This document shows, in pieces, positions 4,925 to 12,999 of a DNA stretch of 39,039 nt. The stretch's first letter is position 1. The number at the start of each line of letters is the position of its first letter. This stretch comes from a virus, in IMG/VR virus record IMGVR_UViG_3300028581_000099, positions 1 through 39,039 of that record. The stretch is one strand, 5' to 3'. The position numbers and the translations under genes were made by a program. The notes below the pieces were generated by a model that saw only the letters and a list, made by a program, of their open reading frames with translations, was not told the DNA's origin and ran no database searches.

Positions 4925-6357
4925 CCAAGCCACTCTTTCCATTCATCACCAAGCACCTGGGCTGAGAGCATCTTTTTAGCCCGGAGTGCCTTGACGATCT
5001 TTTCGTCGACAGTCCTTGGTGCAATCAAGTCTACGTAGGTCACGGCGTTCTTCTGGCCAATCCTGTGTGCGCGGTCTTCAGACTGCAGCCGGTGTTCTAG
5101 GTTGTAGCTGTTACTGTAGTAGACCACGTTGCTGGCAGCAGTCAGCGTAATTCCAAATCCACCGGTCTGGGCATTGCCCACAAAGTACTTACACGTAGGA
5201 TCATTTTGAAAGCGCTTGACTGCTTCTTCGCGGTCTGTTGTTGATGTGTCACCAAAGTAGACGACAGTCGACGCTGCTCCATACTCCGTCTTCAGTGCAG
5301 CTTCTATCGCTGCGATGTCTGAACGGTAGTTTGCCCAGATGATCACCTTACCTGATGCCTCATCAAGGACTTCCATCAAGGCCTTCATCCTGTTGCTGTC
5401 TACAGGTATCACCTTACCATCGTCAGTAGTTAGGTGCCCACAGATCAGCTGATGCAGCCTGAGCAGCTTAGTCAGCACGATAGGAGCCGAGACTAGCTTA
5501 CCACCAAGCTCTGCCATCGCCTTCTCTTTTAAGCTCTTGTAGTGCTTGAGCTGCTCCGCCGTCAACTCAACCTCGTACACTTGGTAGATCTTCTCAGGCA
5601 AGTCTAAGCATTCATCTTTAGTCCTGCGACTAGACCAAGAGCCGATGGACTCTTTCAGATCGTCAAGGTTCTTGTAGCCCTTGATCTTTGTGAAGGCTCT
5701 ATTGCCAGCCGTGATCTTAACCATGTCCGCGTACTTTGCTCTGAAAGTGTAATAGCTAGTAAAACCTAAAAGATGCGGGTTTAGGAAGTTGGCTTGGCTG
5801 TACAAGTCCAAGGGATTATTCGTCACTGGTGATCCTGTGAGGATCCTACGGTAGTCTGCCTTCTTGCCGATCTTCACTGCTGCCTTAGTACGTTTAGCAT
5901 CTCTATTCTTGATGGTCGTCGACTCATCAATCACCATCAGTGTCTTGTGGCAATTCACAAATGACTCCGCAATCTTGTAGCTGCGGTCAAAGGCCAGTGC
6001 CTCGATGTTCATGACAAACACCTTGAGCTGCTGCAGTGGCACTAACAGGTTCTCATAGCTCTTCTTCAGTTCGGTGTTAGCTCCTGAATCCCAGTAGGTC
6101 CCTACCCAGTCAATATAGTCTGGCATGTGAACTGGCAGCTCGTTCGTCACCCAGTTGCGATATGACCCCTTGTTGCCTAAGATGAAGACTGCGTTGATCT
6201 TGCCGGTCGCGTAAAGCCAAGCAGCCGTGTCAACCACAATCTTTGACTTGCCAAGTCCCATCTCAAGGAACAGGGCAAACTCGTCCATGTCGCGGCTGCG
6301 GAAGAAGTCAAGATCCTGATGCTCAAACGGCTTTGTCTTGTACTTGTAGTCAATCAT
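4921..6357 (-). CDS. SNF2-family DEAD-like helicase/ATPase
   Basis: This is a superfamily 2 ATPase that probably translocates on DNA and remodels replication or recombination structures. It is 478 residues long. Motif I is EMGLGKSKI (about 32-40), motif II is DEST (144-147, in place of DEAH), motif III is LTGSPVTNNP, motif V is GGFGITLTAASNVVYY and motif VI is QSEDRAHRIGQ (about 425-435). The DRAHRIGQ box is diagnostic for the SNF2 group, and the protein is near the minimal size for a two-lobe core with no extra domains. It overlaps the 73-aa gene upstream by 8 bp. Phages often carry such a protein near primase and polymerase genes. The exact substrate is unknown. Confidence 0.92.
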   Translation of the reverse strand: MIDYKYKTKPFEHQDLDFFRSRDMDEFALFLEMGLGKSKIVVDTAAWLYATGKINAVFILGNKGSYRNWVTNELPVHMPDYIDWVGTYWDSGANTELKKSYENLLVPLQQLKVFVMNIEALAFDRSYKIAESFVNCHKTLMVIDESTTIKNRDAKRTKAAVKIGKKADYRRILTGSPVTNNPLDLYSQANFLNPHLLGFTSYYTFRAKYADMVKITAGNRAFTKIKGYKNLDDLKESIGSWSSRRTKDECLDLPEKIYQVYEVELTAEQLKHYKSLKEKAMAELGGKLVSAPIVLTKLLRLHQLICGHLTTDDGKVIPVDSNRMKALMEVLDEASGKVIIWANYRSDIAAIEAALKTEYGAASTVVYFGDTSTTDREEAVKRFQNDPTCKYFVGNAQTGGFGITLTAASNVVYYSNSYNLEHRLQSEDRAHRIGQKNAVTYVDLIAPRTVDEKIVKALRAKKMLSAQVLGDEWKEWLG

Positions 6358-6571
6358 TATTATTCAGCTCCTCAAAGCCATAGAACCACTCGTCTTTTGC
6401 ACTCCACTTAGCATGGTTCTCGACGCTGTGCACTTCTGTCGGTATCTTGAAGTCAGGAACCTTAAGGACTGCAGGCACAAGAGAGACGTCATACCACAGG
6501 CAGCGGTTGTACAAGAATTCCCTACGGACGAAACACTTGACCGGTGGAATATTAGCTACTAGAAATGTCAT
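6350..6571 (-). CDS. Small phage protein of unknown function (73 aa)
   Basis: This protein has the pattern MTFLVANIPPVKCFVRREFLY near its start and an aromatic end (KDEWFYGFEEL). It overlaps the SNF2 helicase start by 8 bp and the upstream 54-aa gene by 20 bp, which suggests coupled translation with the helicase. A purine-rich leader precedes the ATG. It may be a partner of the helicase by context only. Confidence 0.7.
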   Translation of the reverse strand: MTFLVANIPPVKCFVRREFLYNRCLWYDVSLVPAVLKVPDFKIPTEVHSVENHAKWSAKDEWFYGFEELNNND

Positions 6572-6716
6572 GTTCTTCTTTCTTCTCGATGACTACGTCA
6601 CCGTGTTGGTTGATATGGTGCGGCAGCCCTAACTCTTTTGCCTTGATCAGTTCACGATACTGCGCCTTCTGATTCATCTGCTGCCATGCTTCATGGTCTT
6701 TGTCTGCTTGGTTCAT
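6552..6716 (-). CDS. Small charged protein (54 aa)
   Basis: The frame starts at 6716 in an ATGA overlap with the gene upstream. The sequence is strongly charged and helical (KDHEAWQQMNQKAQYRELI), followed by 'GLPHHINQHGDVVIEKK' and a Ser-rich end. The coding signal comes from coupling at the start and a natural composition. The 3' end overlaps the next gene by 20 bp. No function can be assigned. Confidence 0.55.
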   Translation of the reverse strand: MNQADKDHEAWQQMNQKAQYRELIKAKELGLPHHINQHGDVVIEKKEEHDISSS

Positions 6717-6865
6717 TTCTCACTTGCCTTTCTTAACTCATAAAACTCCAGTAACGCATTGGCAAACATCACAGGAAAATCGGCATCTGCATTAGCCCTA
6801 AGTAAACCTTCTGCAATACCGCTTTGGTATAAATAGATGTTGTGTATTTCTTCGTTGGTAATCAT
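6713..6865 (-). CDS. Small helical protein (50 aa)
   Basis: The start at 6865 (MITNEEIHNIYLYQSG) is chosen because it forms an ATGA overlap with the preceding gene; the longer frame to 6898 would run back into that gene. The C-terminus ends RKASEK. This is the same coding-plus-leader cassette that ends the two MNNEPVAW paralogues (RKAQEK). The protein is acidic and helical, with unknown role. Confidence 0.6.
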   Translation of the reverse strand: MITNEEIHNIYLYQSGIAEGLLRANADADFPVMFANALLEFYELRKASEK

Positions 6866-7149
6866 TTCTCTTGTGCCTTTCTTAGTAACATAATGCAATC
6901 CTGAACTTCATCCACTGCCTCGTCATGCCCAGCCTCACGCAGTAAATCTTCAGCCCATTTCAAAGTGCCAATTACTTTCACCCTATCCTCATTTGTTAGT
7001 GCTTTTACTGGACGGGTATAGAGTGGAATAGCTTTAAACCCTTTATCTTTCCAATATGGGTCACTTGGAACAGTCATGGGTTCATTCAATAAAGCCGACT
7101 GTGGCTTTCCGTCTTTAGTCCATAGCCACGCTACTGGTTCATTGTTCAT
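6862..7149 (-). CDS. MNNEPVAW-type small protein, paralogue 1 (95 aa)
   Basis: It begins MNNEPVAWLW, has IPLYTRPVKALTNEDR in the middle and ends LLRKAQEK. A second gene (7403-7684) shares the start, the IPLYT.PVK.LT block and the end, so the two are paralogues from a local duplication. Its ATG overlaps the stop of the coiled-coil gene upstream by ATGA. Proteins with this start are common small early phage genes without known function. Confidence 0.72.
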   Translation of the reverse strand: MNNEPVAWLWTKDGKPQSALLNEPMTVPSDPYWKDKGFKAIPLYTRPVKALTNEDRVKVIGTLKWAEDLLREAGHDEAVDEVQDCIMLLRKAQEK

Positions 7150-7406
7150 TTCAATAGCTCCTTTCCATAAATTAAATTTAGGTTTCTATCTAAATCTTCT
7201 TTTAAATGGTACTTATTCAATTTGGCTTTCAACGCTTCTATTTCGGCTTGTTGACTACGCACAAAAGTTTCTAGTTTATCTACATCGGCATCAGTAAGGC
7301 ATACCTTGTACTTTGTTTTATCATCAGGGTCACGGAGAAGGCGGAAGCCATGCTTATTCCCCCATATTTTTAACTCGTCAATATCCCTAAATATTTTTAC
7401 GTTCAT
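7146..7406 (-). CDS. Small coiled-coil protein (86 aa)
   Basis: It has an N-terminal alpha/beta part (VKIFRDIDELKIWGNKHGF) and a C-terminal helical coiled coil (VDKLETFVRSQQAEIEALK). It sits between the two MNNEPVAW paralogues, with ATGA overlaps on both sides, so it may have moved or duplicated with them. The function is unknown. Confidence 0.65.
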   Translation of the reverse strand: MNVKIFRDIDELKIWGNKHGFRLLRDPDDKTKYKVCLTDADVDKLETFVRSQQAEIEALKAKLNKYHLKEDLDRNLNLIYGKELLK

Positions 7407-7684
7407 TTCTCTTGTGCCTTTCTTAATATTTCCTCAACAATAAATTTAAGACCCAGCACATTGATGTCTGCTGAATTTGGATTAACACCACAACATAAAA
7501 CCATACGATGCGTAAAGTCACCTATTTCCTCATCTGTTAATTCTTTTACTGGATAAGTATAAAGTGGAATGGTTTTAGCATCACCACCTTTAAGACGGCA
7601 CAGTTCATCTGCTTCTTCTTTTGTGAAAAATAAATCATGCGGTCTTCCTTCCCATACAGCCCACGCTACTGGTTCGTTGTTCAT
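7403..7684 (-). CDS. MNNEPVAW-type small protein, paralogue 2 (93 aa)
   Basis: This is the partner of the 6862-7149 gene. It shares the MNNEPVAW start, the block IPLYTYPVKELTDEE and the end EILRKAQEK, while the middle differs. The last codons and following ATG (AGAAAGGCACAAGAGAAATG) are nearly identical in DNA to those of paralogue 1. It overlaps the UvrD-like helicase stop by ATGA. The function is unknown. Confidence 0.72.
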   Translation of the reverse strand: MNNEPVAWAVWEGRPHDLFFTKEEADELCRLKGGDAKTIPLYTYPVKELTDEEIGDFTHRMVLCCGVNPNSADINVLGLKFIVEEILRKAQEK

Positions 7685-9189
7685 AGTTGAAAATACCTCC
7701 CTGTTCTCGGCATAATGATGTGCAGATTTTGCTTAGCCCGGGTGGCCGCAACGTAAAACACCCGTGACTCATCGTCTTCGTTCTCTTGATAGCTTGCATA
7801 GGTCTTTGGGCTGATGTCGGTCAGCAGCAAGACATTGTCTGCTTCCCCTCCCTTTGATCCGTGGATTGTGCTGATCTGTATACGAGGTTCACCTGACAGA
7901 GACTCACCTTGACGCAGCGCAGATAGGAAGTACTCCTTCTCCTCGTCGCTGATCCTGTCTAATGCGGTGTACCAGACAGCTGATGTCCGCAGCCCATACT
8001 TATCTTTGAGCTTAGGAAGATCAAGGGCTTCTTCAGTCACCTGCTTCAGCTCCTTAAAGCCGTGGTCGATCATCTGCTTACTCATGTGGCTGTAGACGAT
8101 CTTGGCAAGGTCTACGCTGATTGCTTCACCTTTCCTCAGCCTCTCCCAGGCGCGTATTGCTGTTAGTGCCTCAGACTTACGAGGTGAGAATCCTTGACAC
8201 TCGTAAGCAAAGCCTTCACGATGGCATAGGTCTACCAGCTCCTTGAGCATATAGACATTCCTAGCAAGCAGGAGCCACTTTCCTTCACGCAAGTCTACGT
8301 GATCTAGATCGTTATGGTAATGGATCTGTCCTGTGTGGGCAGCAGGCTTAAAGTTCTTTTCTCGCCGCCTTGATACTCGGTTGATAATTCCAGCACTGAA
8401 ATCGTGAACCACGGCGGGTATTCTGTACGACTGATCAAGAATCCGCACATCTCCTTCGAGTCCGATGAAATGATCAACGTCTGCCCCGGCCCAGCGGAAT
8501 ATTGCCTGATCGTCATCTCCTGCAATGTATGTCTCATCTGCATACTGTATTAACCTTTCTACGACCTGCCACTGAAGTCTTGACAAGTCCTGTGCTTCGT
8601 CGACAAGCAGTGCCTTTAACTTAGGGCAGAAGCCGCCGACTCTCATATTTTCTAACATGTCTGTGTAGTCAATCAAACCAGACTCATCTTTGTATTCCTT
8701 TAAACTTCTTGCAAAGTGATCAAGCTCAAACCAACCGATGTCATCGTCAGCTTGTTCTTCCCACTGCTGCTTTAAAGGTATGCAGCGAATGCGTGCCATC
8801 CCTTCTAAAAACTTTAGCTTATCACCGTGAGCCATGCCAGTCATAGTGCCATCTTCACCTTGGTTTCTTCCTGTGATCTCAACACCGATCTCGTCAGCCA
8901 GTTCTTGATAGTGGCTGTGCTGCATGACCTGCTGCCTTGATAATCCAAGCTGCCTGAACGCAAGGCTGTGAATCGTCCTGAAATACGGCATGTCATCAAC
9001 AGAGAAGCCAAAGCGAAGCCTCGCCTTGTCCCTGGCCTCTGCTGTCGCCTTTTTAGTAAAGCTGATGAAGCCGATCTGATCAGGCTTAACCCCCTTCTCA
9101 AGCAGCGACTCCACGATGTTCATGAGTGTTGTCGTCTTGCCAGTCCCAGGAGGACCTAAGATAATCTTTGCTTTAGATAATGCTGCCAT
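7681..9189 (-). CDS. UvrD/Rep-like superfamily 1 DNA helicase
   Basis: This is a 3'-5' type SF1A helicase expected to unwind DNA at the fork or during repair. With the start at 9189 it has 502 residues. Motif I is GPPGTGKT (12-19), motif Ia is ISFTKKATAEARDKA, motif II is DEAQD (197-201), motif III is GDDDQAIFRWAGAD (224-237), motif V is STIHGSKGGEADNVLL and motif VI is FYVAATRAKQNLHI. It is short for UvrD (about 720), with reduced 1B/2B inserts. The start at MAALSKAK is preferred; the longer frame to 9267 would overlap the primase gene by nearly 100 bp. It follows the primase with a 17-bp overlap, so it is probably part of the replisome set. Confidence 0.93.
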   Translation of the reverse strand: MAALSKAKIILGPPGTGKTTTLMNIVESLLEKGVKPDQIGFISFTKKATAEARDKARLRFGFSVDDMPYFRTIHSLAFRQLGLSRQQVMQHSHYQELADEIGVEITGRNQGEDGTMTGMAHGDKLKFLEGMARIRCIPLKQQWEEQADDDIGWFELDHFARSLKEYKDESGLIDYTDMLENMRVGGFCPKLKALLVDEAQDLSRLQWQVVERLIQYADETYIAGDDDQAIFRWAGADVDHFIGLEGDVRILDQSYRIPAVVHDFSAGIINRVSRRREKNFKPAAHTGQIHYHNDLDHVDLREGKWLLLARNVYMLKELVDLCHREGFAYECQGFSPRKSEALTAIRAWERLRKGEAISVDLAKIVYSHMSKQMIDHGFKELKQVTEEALDLPKLKDKYGLRTSAVWYTALDRISDEEKEYFLSALRQGESLSGEPRIQISTIHGSKGGEADNVLLLTDISPKTYASYQENEDDESRVFYVAATRAKQNLHIIMPRTGRYFQL

Positions 9190-10696
9190 TTGCGAAGTCC
9201 GGTGTCTTATGACCTTTGTCTTGGAATGAGAATGCAGGGACCGTCCAAACCGTTGCCCGCTTGCCATTCAACTTATACGCATGAGTCTCGCCGCCGTAGT
9301 CACGAATCGCTGAGCTGATCTGATTAAGCTTAAACTCCTTGAACTTTTGTTTGTCTAAGAAGTTGATGAAGTCAGCTAATCTAAACAGATGGCGATTGTC
9401 ATCTTGATCGTGAAACGGTTTACCAAGCAAGATCTCATCAATGTGTTTAGCTTGCGCCTTTCCTGTACAGTATCTTTCAAGCAGCTCAATGAACTGACCT
9501 TTCGGAGTTGAATCCTCAGGAGCCTCAATGATCACTACATCTGCAAGGAGTGCTTGGATCATCTGATTCCACTGATTCAGGTTCATCTTTGGCGGCATGT
9601 AATTCATTGCTTCCATGCAACGCTTCTGAAACCCTGCCTGATTCTGTAGATCTTCTGTCGACATTGACAAGCGTGTTCCGTTGTCCATATCAAGAAACCA
9701 GATAGGAGGATCGGTGTTGTACTTACTTAGGCTAGATAACCGAGGGGCTCCCTGCTGCATACCAACTCCAAACTTACGCATACGGCATAAGCCAGCGTTG
9801 CAGTGAGGACGAATAGGAGGCCTGCTGCAAGTGTATTGATAGTCGCTGTTCTGAAGTGAATGCATGACTCCAAAGACTTCTGACTCGGGCAGCGGAGGAT
9901 CCATGACATCGATATTCATCTGCATCACAATGGGCTGCCAGTCTTCTGGGTTCATCTTACGCGCCAAGACGCACAGATTAAATAAGCCATTGTTACGTGT
10001 GCCTTCAGGAAATCCCTGTGTAGCTAGCTTCTCTAAACATGGAGGTGCGTCCTTGAACTGGCGCTTCTTATTCTTACCTTCTTGAAACTTGAGCTTGATG
10101 AACTGAGCCCTTGTCATCTTGAGGGGCTCTGCAAAATTCAGAAACTCTTCAGGCGGCATTGGAGCACCTGACTCAGCAACGCCATAACGGCTACTAGCTG
10201 CTCCTTCAAAATAAGGCATGTTGATCCAGTTGCCGACGTCTCCACGGTCTGACAAGACAGCATCTTGCTTAGGAAAGATCTCAGAAGTTGGGTGACCAAG
10301 CAAAGAAGATAATTCAGCAAGCTTTCTCTTAACATCAGCAGCTGGTACAGGCTCAGAGAAAAACATATATATGTGGGCTCCGCCACTTTTACTTCGGCAA
10401 ACAACAACAGGTGCTTTTGCCTTTTTACAAGCTTCAACAGCTTCCTTTAGATCGTAGTTTTTATATTCGTCAATGTCAATAGCCCCAAAGAGACAACTGT
10501 TGTCTTCTCTGATAGGCACAATACCGATTCCTTTTTTCCCTGAGAGGTGATCTTCCCAAAGCTGGTCGGTGACTGGGGCTCGCTTAGTGACTGCAGTGCC
10601 CTGCACCTTCAAACCGGTATTCTTGCCATCGATGTCATAGGTACCATAAGCACCTGTGTGCCCTGAAAATAAGGCCATGAACCGTTGTGCAAGCAT
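9173..10696 (-). CDS. Archaeo-eukaryotic-type primase (TOTE-like AEP) with Cys cluster
   Basis: This 507-residue protein should synthesise primers for phage replication. The catalytic acid pair is in FGAIDIDEY (DID near 74-76). The second motif SKSGGAHIYMFF has the conserved His near 108. A third block, FPKQDAVLSDRGDVGNWINMPY (in parts, 141-162), follows. This set is typical of the AEP primases found in TOTE-type and many phage replicases. A Cys cluster at about 290-304 (YTC, PHC, LCRMRKFG) could bind zinc or an Fe-S centre, as in PriCT-like tails. The C-terminal 180 residues are unassigned and may bind helicase. The start is supported by a polypurine leader. Clustering with helicases and DNA polymerase fits. 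Confidence 0.86.
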   Translation of the reverse strand: MLAQRFMALFSGHTGAYGTYDIDGKNTGLKVQGTAVTKRAPVTDQLWEDHLSGKKGIGIVPIREDNSCLFGAIDIDEYKNYDLKEAVEACKKAKAPVVVCRSKSGGAHIYMFFSEPVPAADVKRKLAELSSLLGHPTSEIFPKQDAVLSDRGDVGNWINMPYFEGAASSRYGVAESGAPMPPEEFLNFAEPLKMTRAQFIKLKFQEGKNKKRQFKDAPPCLEKLATQGFPEGTRNNGLFNLCVLARKMNPEDWQPIVMQMNIDVMDPPLPESEVFGVMHSLQNSDYQYTCSRPPIRPHCNAGLCRMRKFGVGMQQGAPRLSSLSKYNTDPPIWFLDMDNGTRLSMSTEDLQNQAGFQKRCMEAMNYMPPKMNLNQWNQMIQALLADVVIIEAPEDSTPKGQFIELLERYCTGKAQAKHIDEILLGKPFHDQDDNRHLFRLADFINFLDKQKFKEFKLNQISSAIRDYGGETHAYKLNGKRATVWTVPAFSFQDKGHKTPDFANGSII

Positions 10697-10723
10697 AATT
10701 CTTTCTCTTTCTAGTTTTGAAGA

Positions 10724-10743
10724 GGAAGGGCCTAAGCCCCTCC
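10724..10743 (-). other. Intergenic hairpin between the basic protein and primase genes
   Basis: GGAGGGGC-TTAG-GCCCTTCC on the leftward strand forms an 8-bp stem with one mismatch and a 4-nt loop, just after the stop of the basic protein gene. The sequence after it (TCTTCAAAA) is not a T run, so termination would be weak. It may reduce read-through into the primase or protect mRNA ends. Confidence 0.45.
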
Positions 10744-10749
10744 AACCCT

Positions 10750-10986
10750 TTAGCCGCCTCTTGCGGCAGCCTTCAATGGAGCATTCGCTACATTGTCATT
10801 CTGCTGTGATGCTTTTACTTTGTTGACAGCCTTACGATACGCAGCATGCTTACGACGCTTACCCTTCTTTTGACCAGGTCCTGCCTTGCGACCTGGCCCC
10901 TTCTTCGTAGCATGAGGATTTCGCCCGTCAACTCTAGGGCTGTTTTTACCAGCACCGAGCATCGGCCAAATATCAGTAAGGAACAT
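10750..10986 (-). CDS. Small basic nucleic-acid-binding-like protein (78 aa)
   Basis: The start at 10986 (MFLTDIWPMLGAGKNS) has AGGAG at 6-7 nt; the longer frame would overlap the upstream gene by over 100 bp. The middle is very Lys/Arg/Gly-rich (KKGPGRKAGPGQKKGKRRKH), then a helical Ala-rich tail ending AARGG. It probably binds DNA or RNA non-specifically. It overlaps the upstream gene by 14 bp. Confidence 0.62.
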   Translation of the reverse strand: MFLTDIWPMLGAGKNSPRVDGRNPHATKKGPGRKAGPGQKKGKRRKHAAYRKAVNKVKASQQNDNVANAPLKAAARGG

Positions 10987-11740
10987 CTGCTTCTCCTGTT
11001 GGAGCACCTTCTGCAGGAGGCTCAGAGACTTTGACGATACCAGCAGTGACGTCTGATCCAAACTTCTTAGCTGCTTCATACAAGCCCTTGTCTGTGATCA
11101 TCAAAGGATCGTTAATCAACCAGCCATACCAGCTGTTTGTATCCTTTGTCTCCATGCCTGTTCCTACATGGTAGCTATGACTAAACGGAGGAGGTGTAAA
11201 TGAACGATCTCCAACTTTTACTTGCAAGCCCATCATCTGGCCAAGCCAACGACGGCTCTTCTTCAATTGTGTTGAAGACATGGCAAGCAGCGCACGCTCA
11301 AAGCCGCCATCAGAGACAACCATGACGTAGTGATACGCAGTCGTAACGATCAGGTTACCGTTAGCAAGTACGTCTTGTCCACGCTCGTTCTTCTTAGTCT
11401 TATTTAAGATGGTCTCATCTGTGTGTTCTTTTACAAGACCACCACCAGCTTCACGAGGAGTCCATTCAACATAGCTCTTCTTAAATGCGCAAGGAATCAC
11501 ACGGCCTTCTTTCATCAACTGTCCTGTTACGGTATTGATGATCAAACCTTCCTCAGCACCAGCAACCTTGGTAACTCCACGCAGCTCAGGAGACAATGCC
11601 TGTAATATCTTGAGGTACGGAATTGCGACGTCATTCGCACTTACATTCTCAAAACCTAAACCAGCATCAGCCATCATGTCATCTGCAAAGGCTACCAGTG
11701 GCATCTCTTGTTTTACTGCAATTTCATTCTTCTTACTCAT
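10973..11740 (-). CDS. Replication-associated phage protein, possibly ssDNA-binding (255 aa)
   Basis: This protein has an N-terminal segment 'DVAIPYLKILQALSPELRG', then 'TGQLMKEGRVIPCAFKKSYVEWTPR', a type of phage protein commonly found beside family A polymerases. Beta-rich regions and conserved Trp/Tyr could suit single-strand DNA binding, and the C-terminus is acidic (EPPAEGAPTGEADVPY), as in many SSB proteins. Two ATGs are adjacent; the second (11740) has better spacing to AGGAG. The SSB role is an inference from context and tail, not from a recognised OB-fold motif. Confidence 0.6.
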   Translation of the reverse strand: MSKKNEIAVKQEMPLVAFADDMMADAGLGFENVSANDVAIPYLKILQALSPELRGVTKVAGAEEGLIINTVTGQLMKEGRVIPCAFKKSYVEWTPREAGGGLVKEHTDETILNKTKKNERGQDVLANGNLIVTTAYHYVMVVSDGGFERALLAMSSTQLKKSRRWLGQMMGLQVKVGDRSFTPPPFSHSYHVGTGMETKDTNSWYGWLINDPLMITDKGLYEAAKKFGSDVTAGIVKVSEPPAEGAPTGEADVPY

Positions 11741-12303
11741 CATTTGCTCCTTTTAACTTTAGCAATTTGGCCGATGTATACGTTAAAAAGTTCAAGAGGA
11801 AATTCGGCACCACTTTCCACTTGTTCCCTGACGAATGCTGTCAGAGTCTGAGAATGAACACCCATCTTGCCGTTGTATTCGATGCCCTGCTGTGCTAGCT
11901 GGCTCTTGAATTCTTCGGCTCGTTCATGTTCACCCTTATTAAAGGTGATTGACACTTCGTCTTTAATCAGCGCCTCGTGGCCATGGTCCTGCAGCCAATT
12001 GAAACACTCATCACGCTTGTCATCACCAATCTTGGCAGAGTAGTAAGGTTTGACGGTCACTTCACTGCCGTCAGTCAATACAAACTTTGCCATACCAACC
12101 TCAGCCATCGCTTCAGGCAAAAGCCTTTCAGCAACGTCACGGGCTTGCTCCTTTAAGATCTTGAGGTGTGCTTCTGCCTCTTTGACCTGTTCATCACGAT
12201 CGATCAGCTCTTCAGCCAAACGACTTACTTTGCTCAAGCCACTATCAGAAGGTAAGTTCTGACTGTCGGCCAACATATCTTCAAGCATTTTGTCTGACTC
12301 CAT
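11740..12303 (-). CDS. Coiled-coil phage protein of unknown function (187 aa)
   Basis: The N-terminal third is acidic and forms a long coiled coil (AEELIDRDEQVKEAEAHLK). The rest is alpha/beta (GMAKFVLTDGSEVTVKPYYSAKI), with a helical segment EHERAEEFKSQLAQQG. A GAGGCGGA site lies before the ATG at 12303. The stop TGA overlaps the next gene's start. It is placed between polymerase-associated genes and the possible SSB gene, so a role in replication or recombination is likely, but no family was recognised with confidence. Confidence 0.6.
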   Translation of the reverse strand: MESDKMLEDMLADSQNLPSDSGLSKVSRLAEELIDRDEQVKEAEAHLKILKEQARDVAERLLPEAMAEVGMAKFVLTDGSEVTVKPYYSAKIGDDKRDECFNWLQDHGHEALIKDEVSITFNKGEHERAEEFKSQLAQQGIEYNGKMGVHSQTLTAFVREQVESGAEFPLELFNVYIGQIAKVKRSK

Positions 12304-12601
12304 TTAAATCCGCCTCAATGGCGTAGTACCGATGCTCTTGCCGATCCCACTTAAGCATCTTGATCTTGCCACCATTGAAACCGGCAGCAATCGCGACAGA
12401 CAGTCCGATAGCAATAGGGTCACCTATGGCTAGCAGATAATCGCTGTCTGAAAATGTTCGCAGCTTATCACGTAGGGCACGGATAGTTGGCGCAGTAGCC
12501 AACATCACCTGACCTGACGGAAGCAGCGTTTGAAGTTCTCCGTATTCTGCTGCAGGCAGCAGGTTAAACTTCATTGACTCTTGAACCACGTAAACGGTCA
12601 T
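12281..12601 (-). CDS. Phage protein of unknown function (106 aa)
   Basis: This is an alpha/beta protein with a hydrophobic core (DYLLAIGDPIAIGLSVAIAAG) followed by strands with many aromatic residues (MLKWDRQEHRYYAIEADL). The hydrophobic stretch has Asp and Pro in it, so it looks like a buried core rather than a TM helix. GGAGG precedes the ATG. It overlaps the nuclease stop by ATGA and the next gene by 23 bp. It is part of the replication operon. Confidence 0.65.
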   Translation of the reverse strand: MTVYVVQESMKFNLLPAAEYGELQTLLPSGQVMLATAPTIRALRDKLRTFSDSDYLLAIGDPIAIGLSVAIAAGFNGGKIKMLKWDRQEHRYYAIEADLNGVRQNA

Positions 12602-12999
12602 TGCATTCCTCCACTATGTATGACATGCACTTCTTTACAAAAAGGAGGCATGCCAAAGATTAAATTGTTCATACTCGCCCAATCAAAGGGCTTGCTGCAG
12701 GACCAGATCTCAAATAGAGTCATGTCACGTTGCACCTGGTAGATCTTGATTACAGTCTCGTTCCTTGCAAGAACGAACACGTTGCCACCTACCTCTTGAC
12801 GCTTACGGTGCCATAAATATTGTTCTGGTCTCAACTCACAACTGCCCTTCACATCTAGCACCTTAAGCTCTAACCAGACTTCAACTCCCATGTGACACAT
12901 GTTCACATCAGGTGTTCCTCTGGTCAAGGCATTTTCAACGCGCTCAACGTGGCCAGGTAGCTTGCCTTTGACAAGAGCCCAGAACTGGCTTTCTTTCAT
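12598..12999 (-). CDS. VRR-NUC-like PD-(D/E)xK nuclease
   Basis: The start at 12999 (MKESQFWALVKGKL) forms an ATGA overlap with the polymerase stop. The core has GTPDVNM, then VWLELKV (E-x-K), then LRPEQYLWHRKRQEVGGNVFVLAR. This is the typical order D...ExK...Q of VRR-NUC nucleases, which act as junction or flap endonucleases. At 133 residues it is the right size for a stand-alone phage VRR-NUC enzyme. The role is probably resolution of branched DNA during replication or packaging. Confidence 0.78.
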   Translation of the reverse strand: MKESQFWALVKGKLPGHVERVENALTRGTPDVNMCHMGVEVWLELKVLDVKGSCELRPEQYLWHRKRQEVGGNVFVLARNETVIKIYQVQRDMTLFEIWSCSKPFDWASMNNLIFGMPPFCKEVHVIHSGGMQ

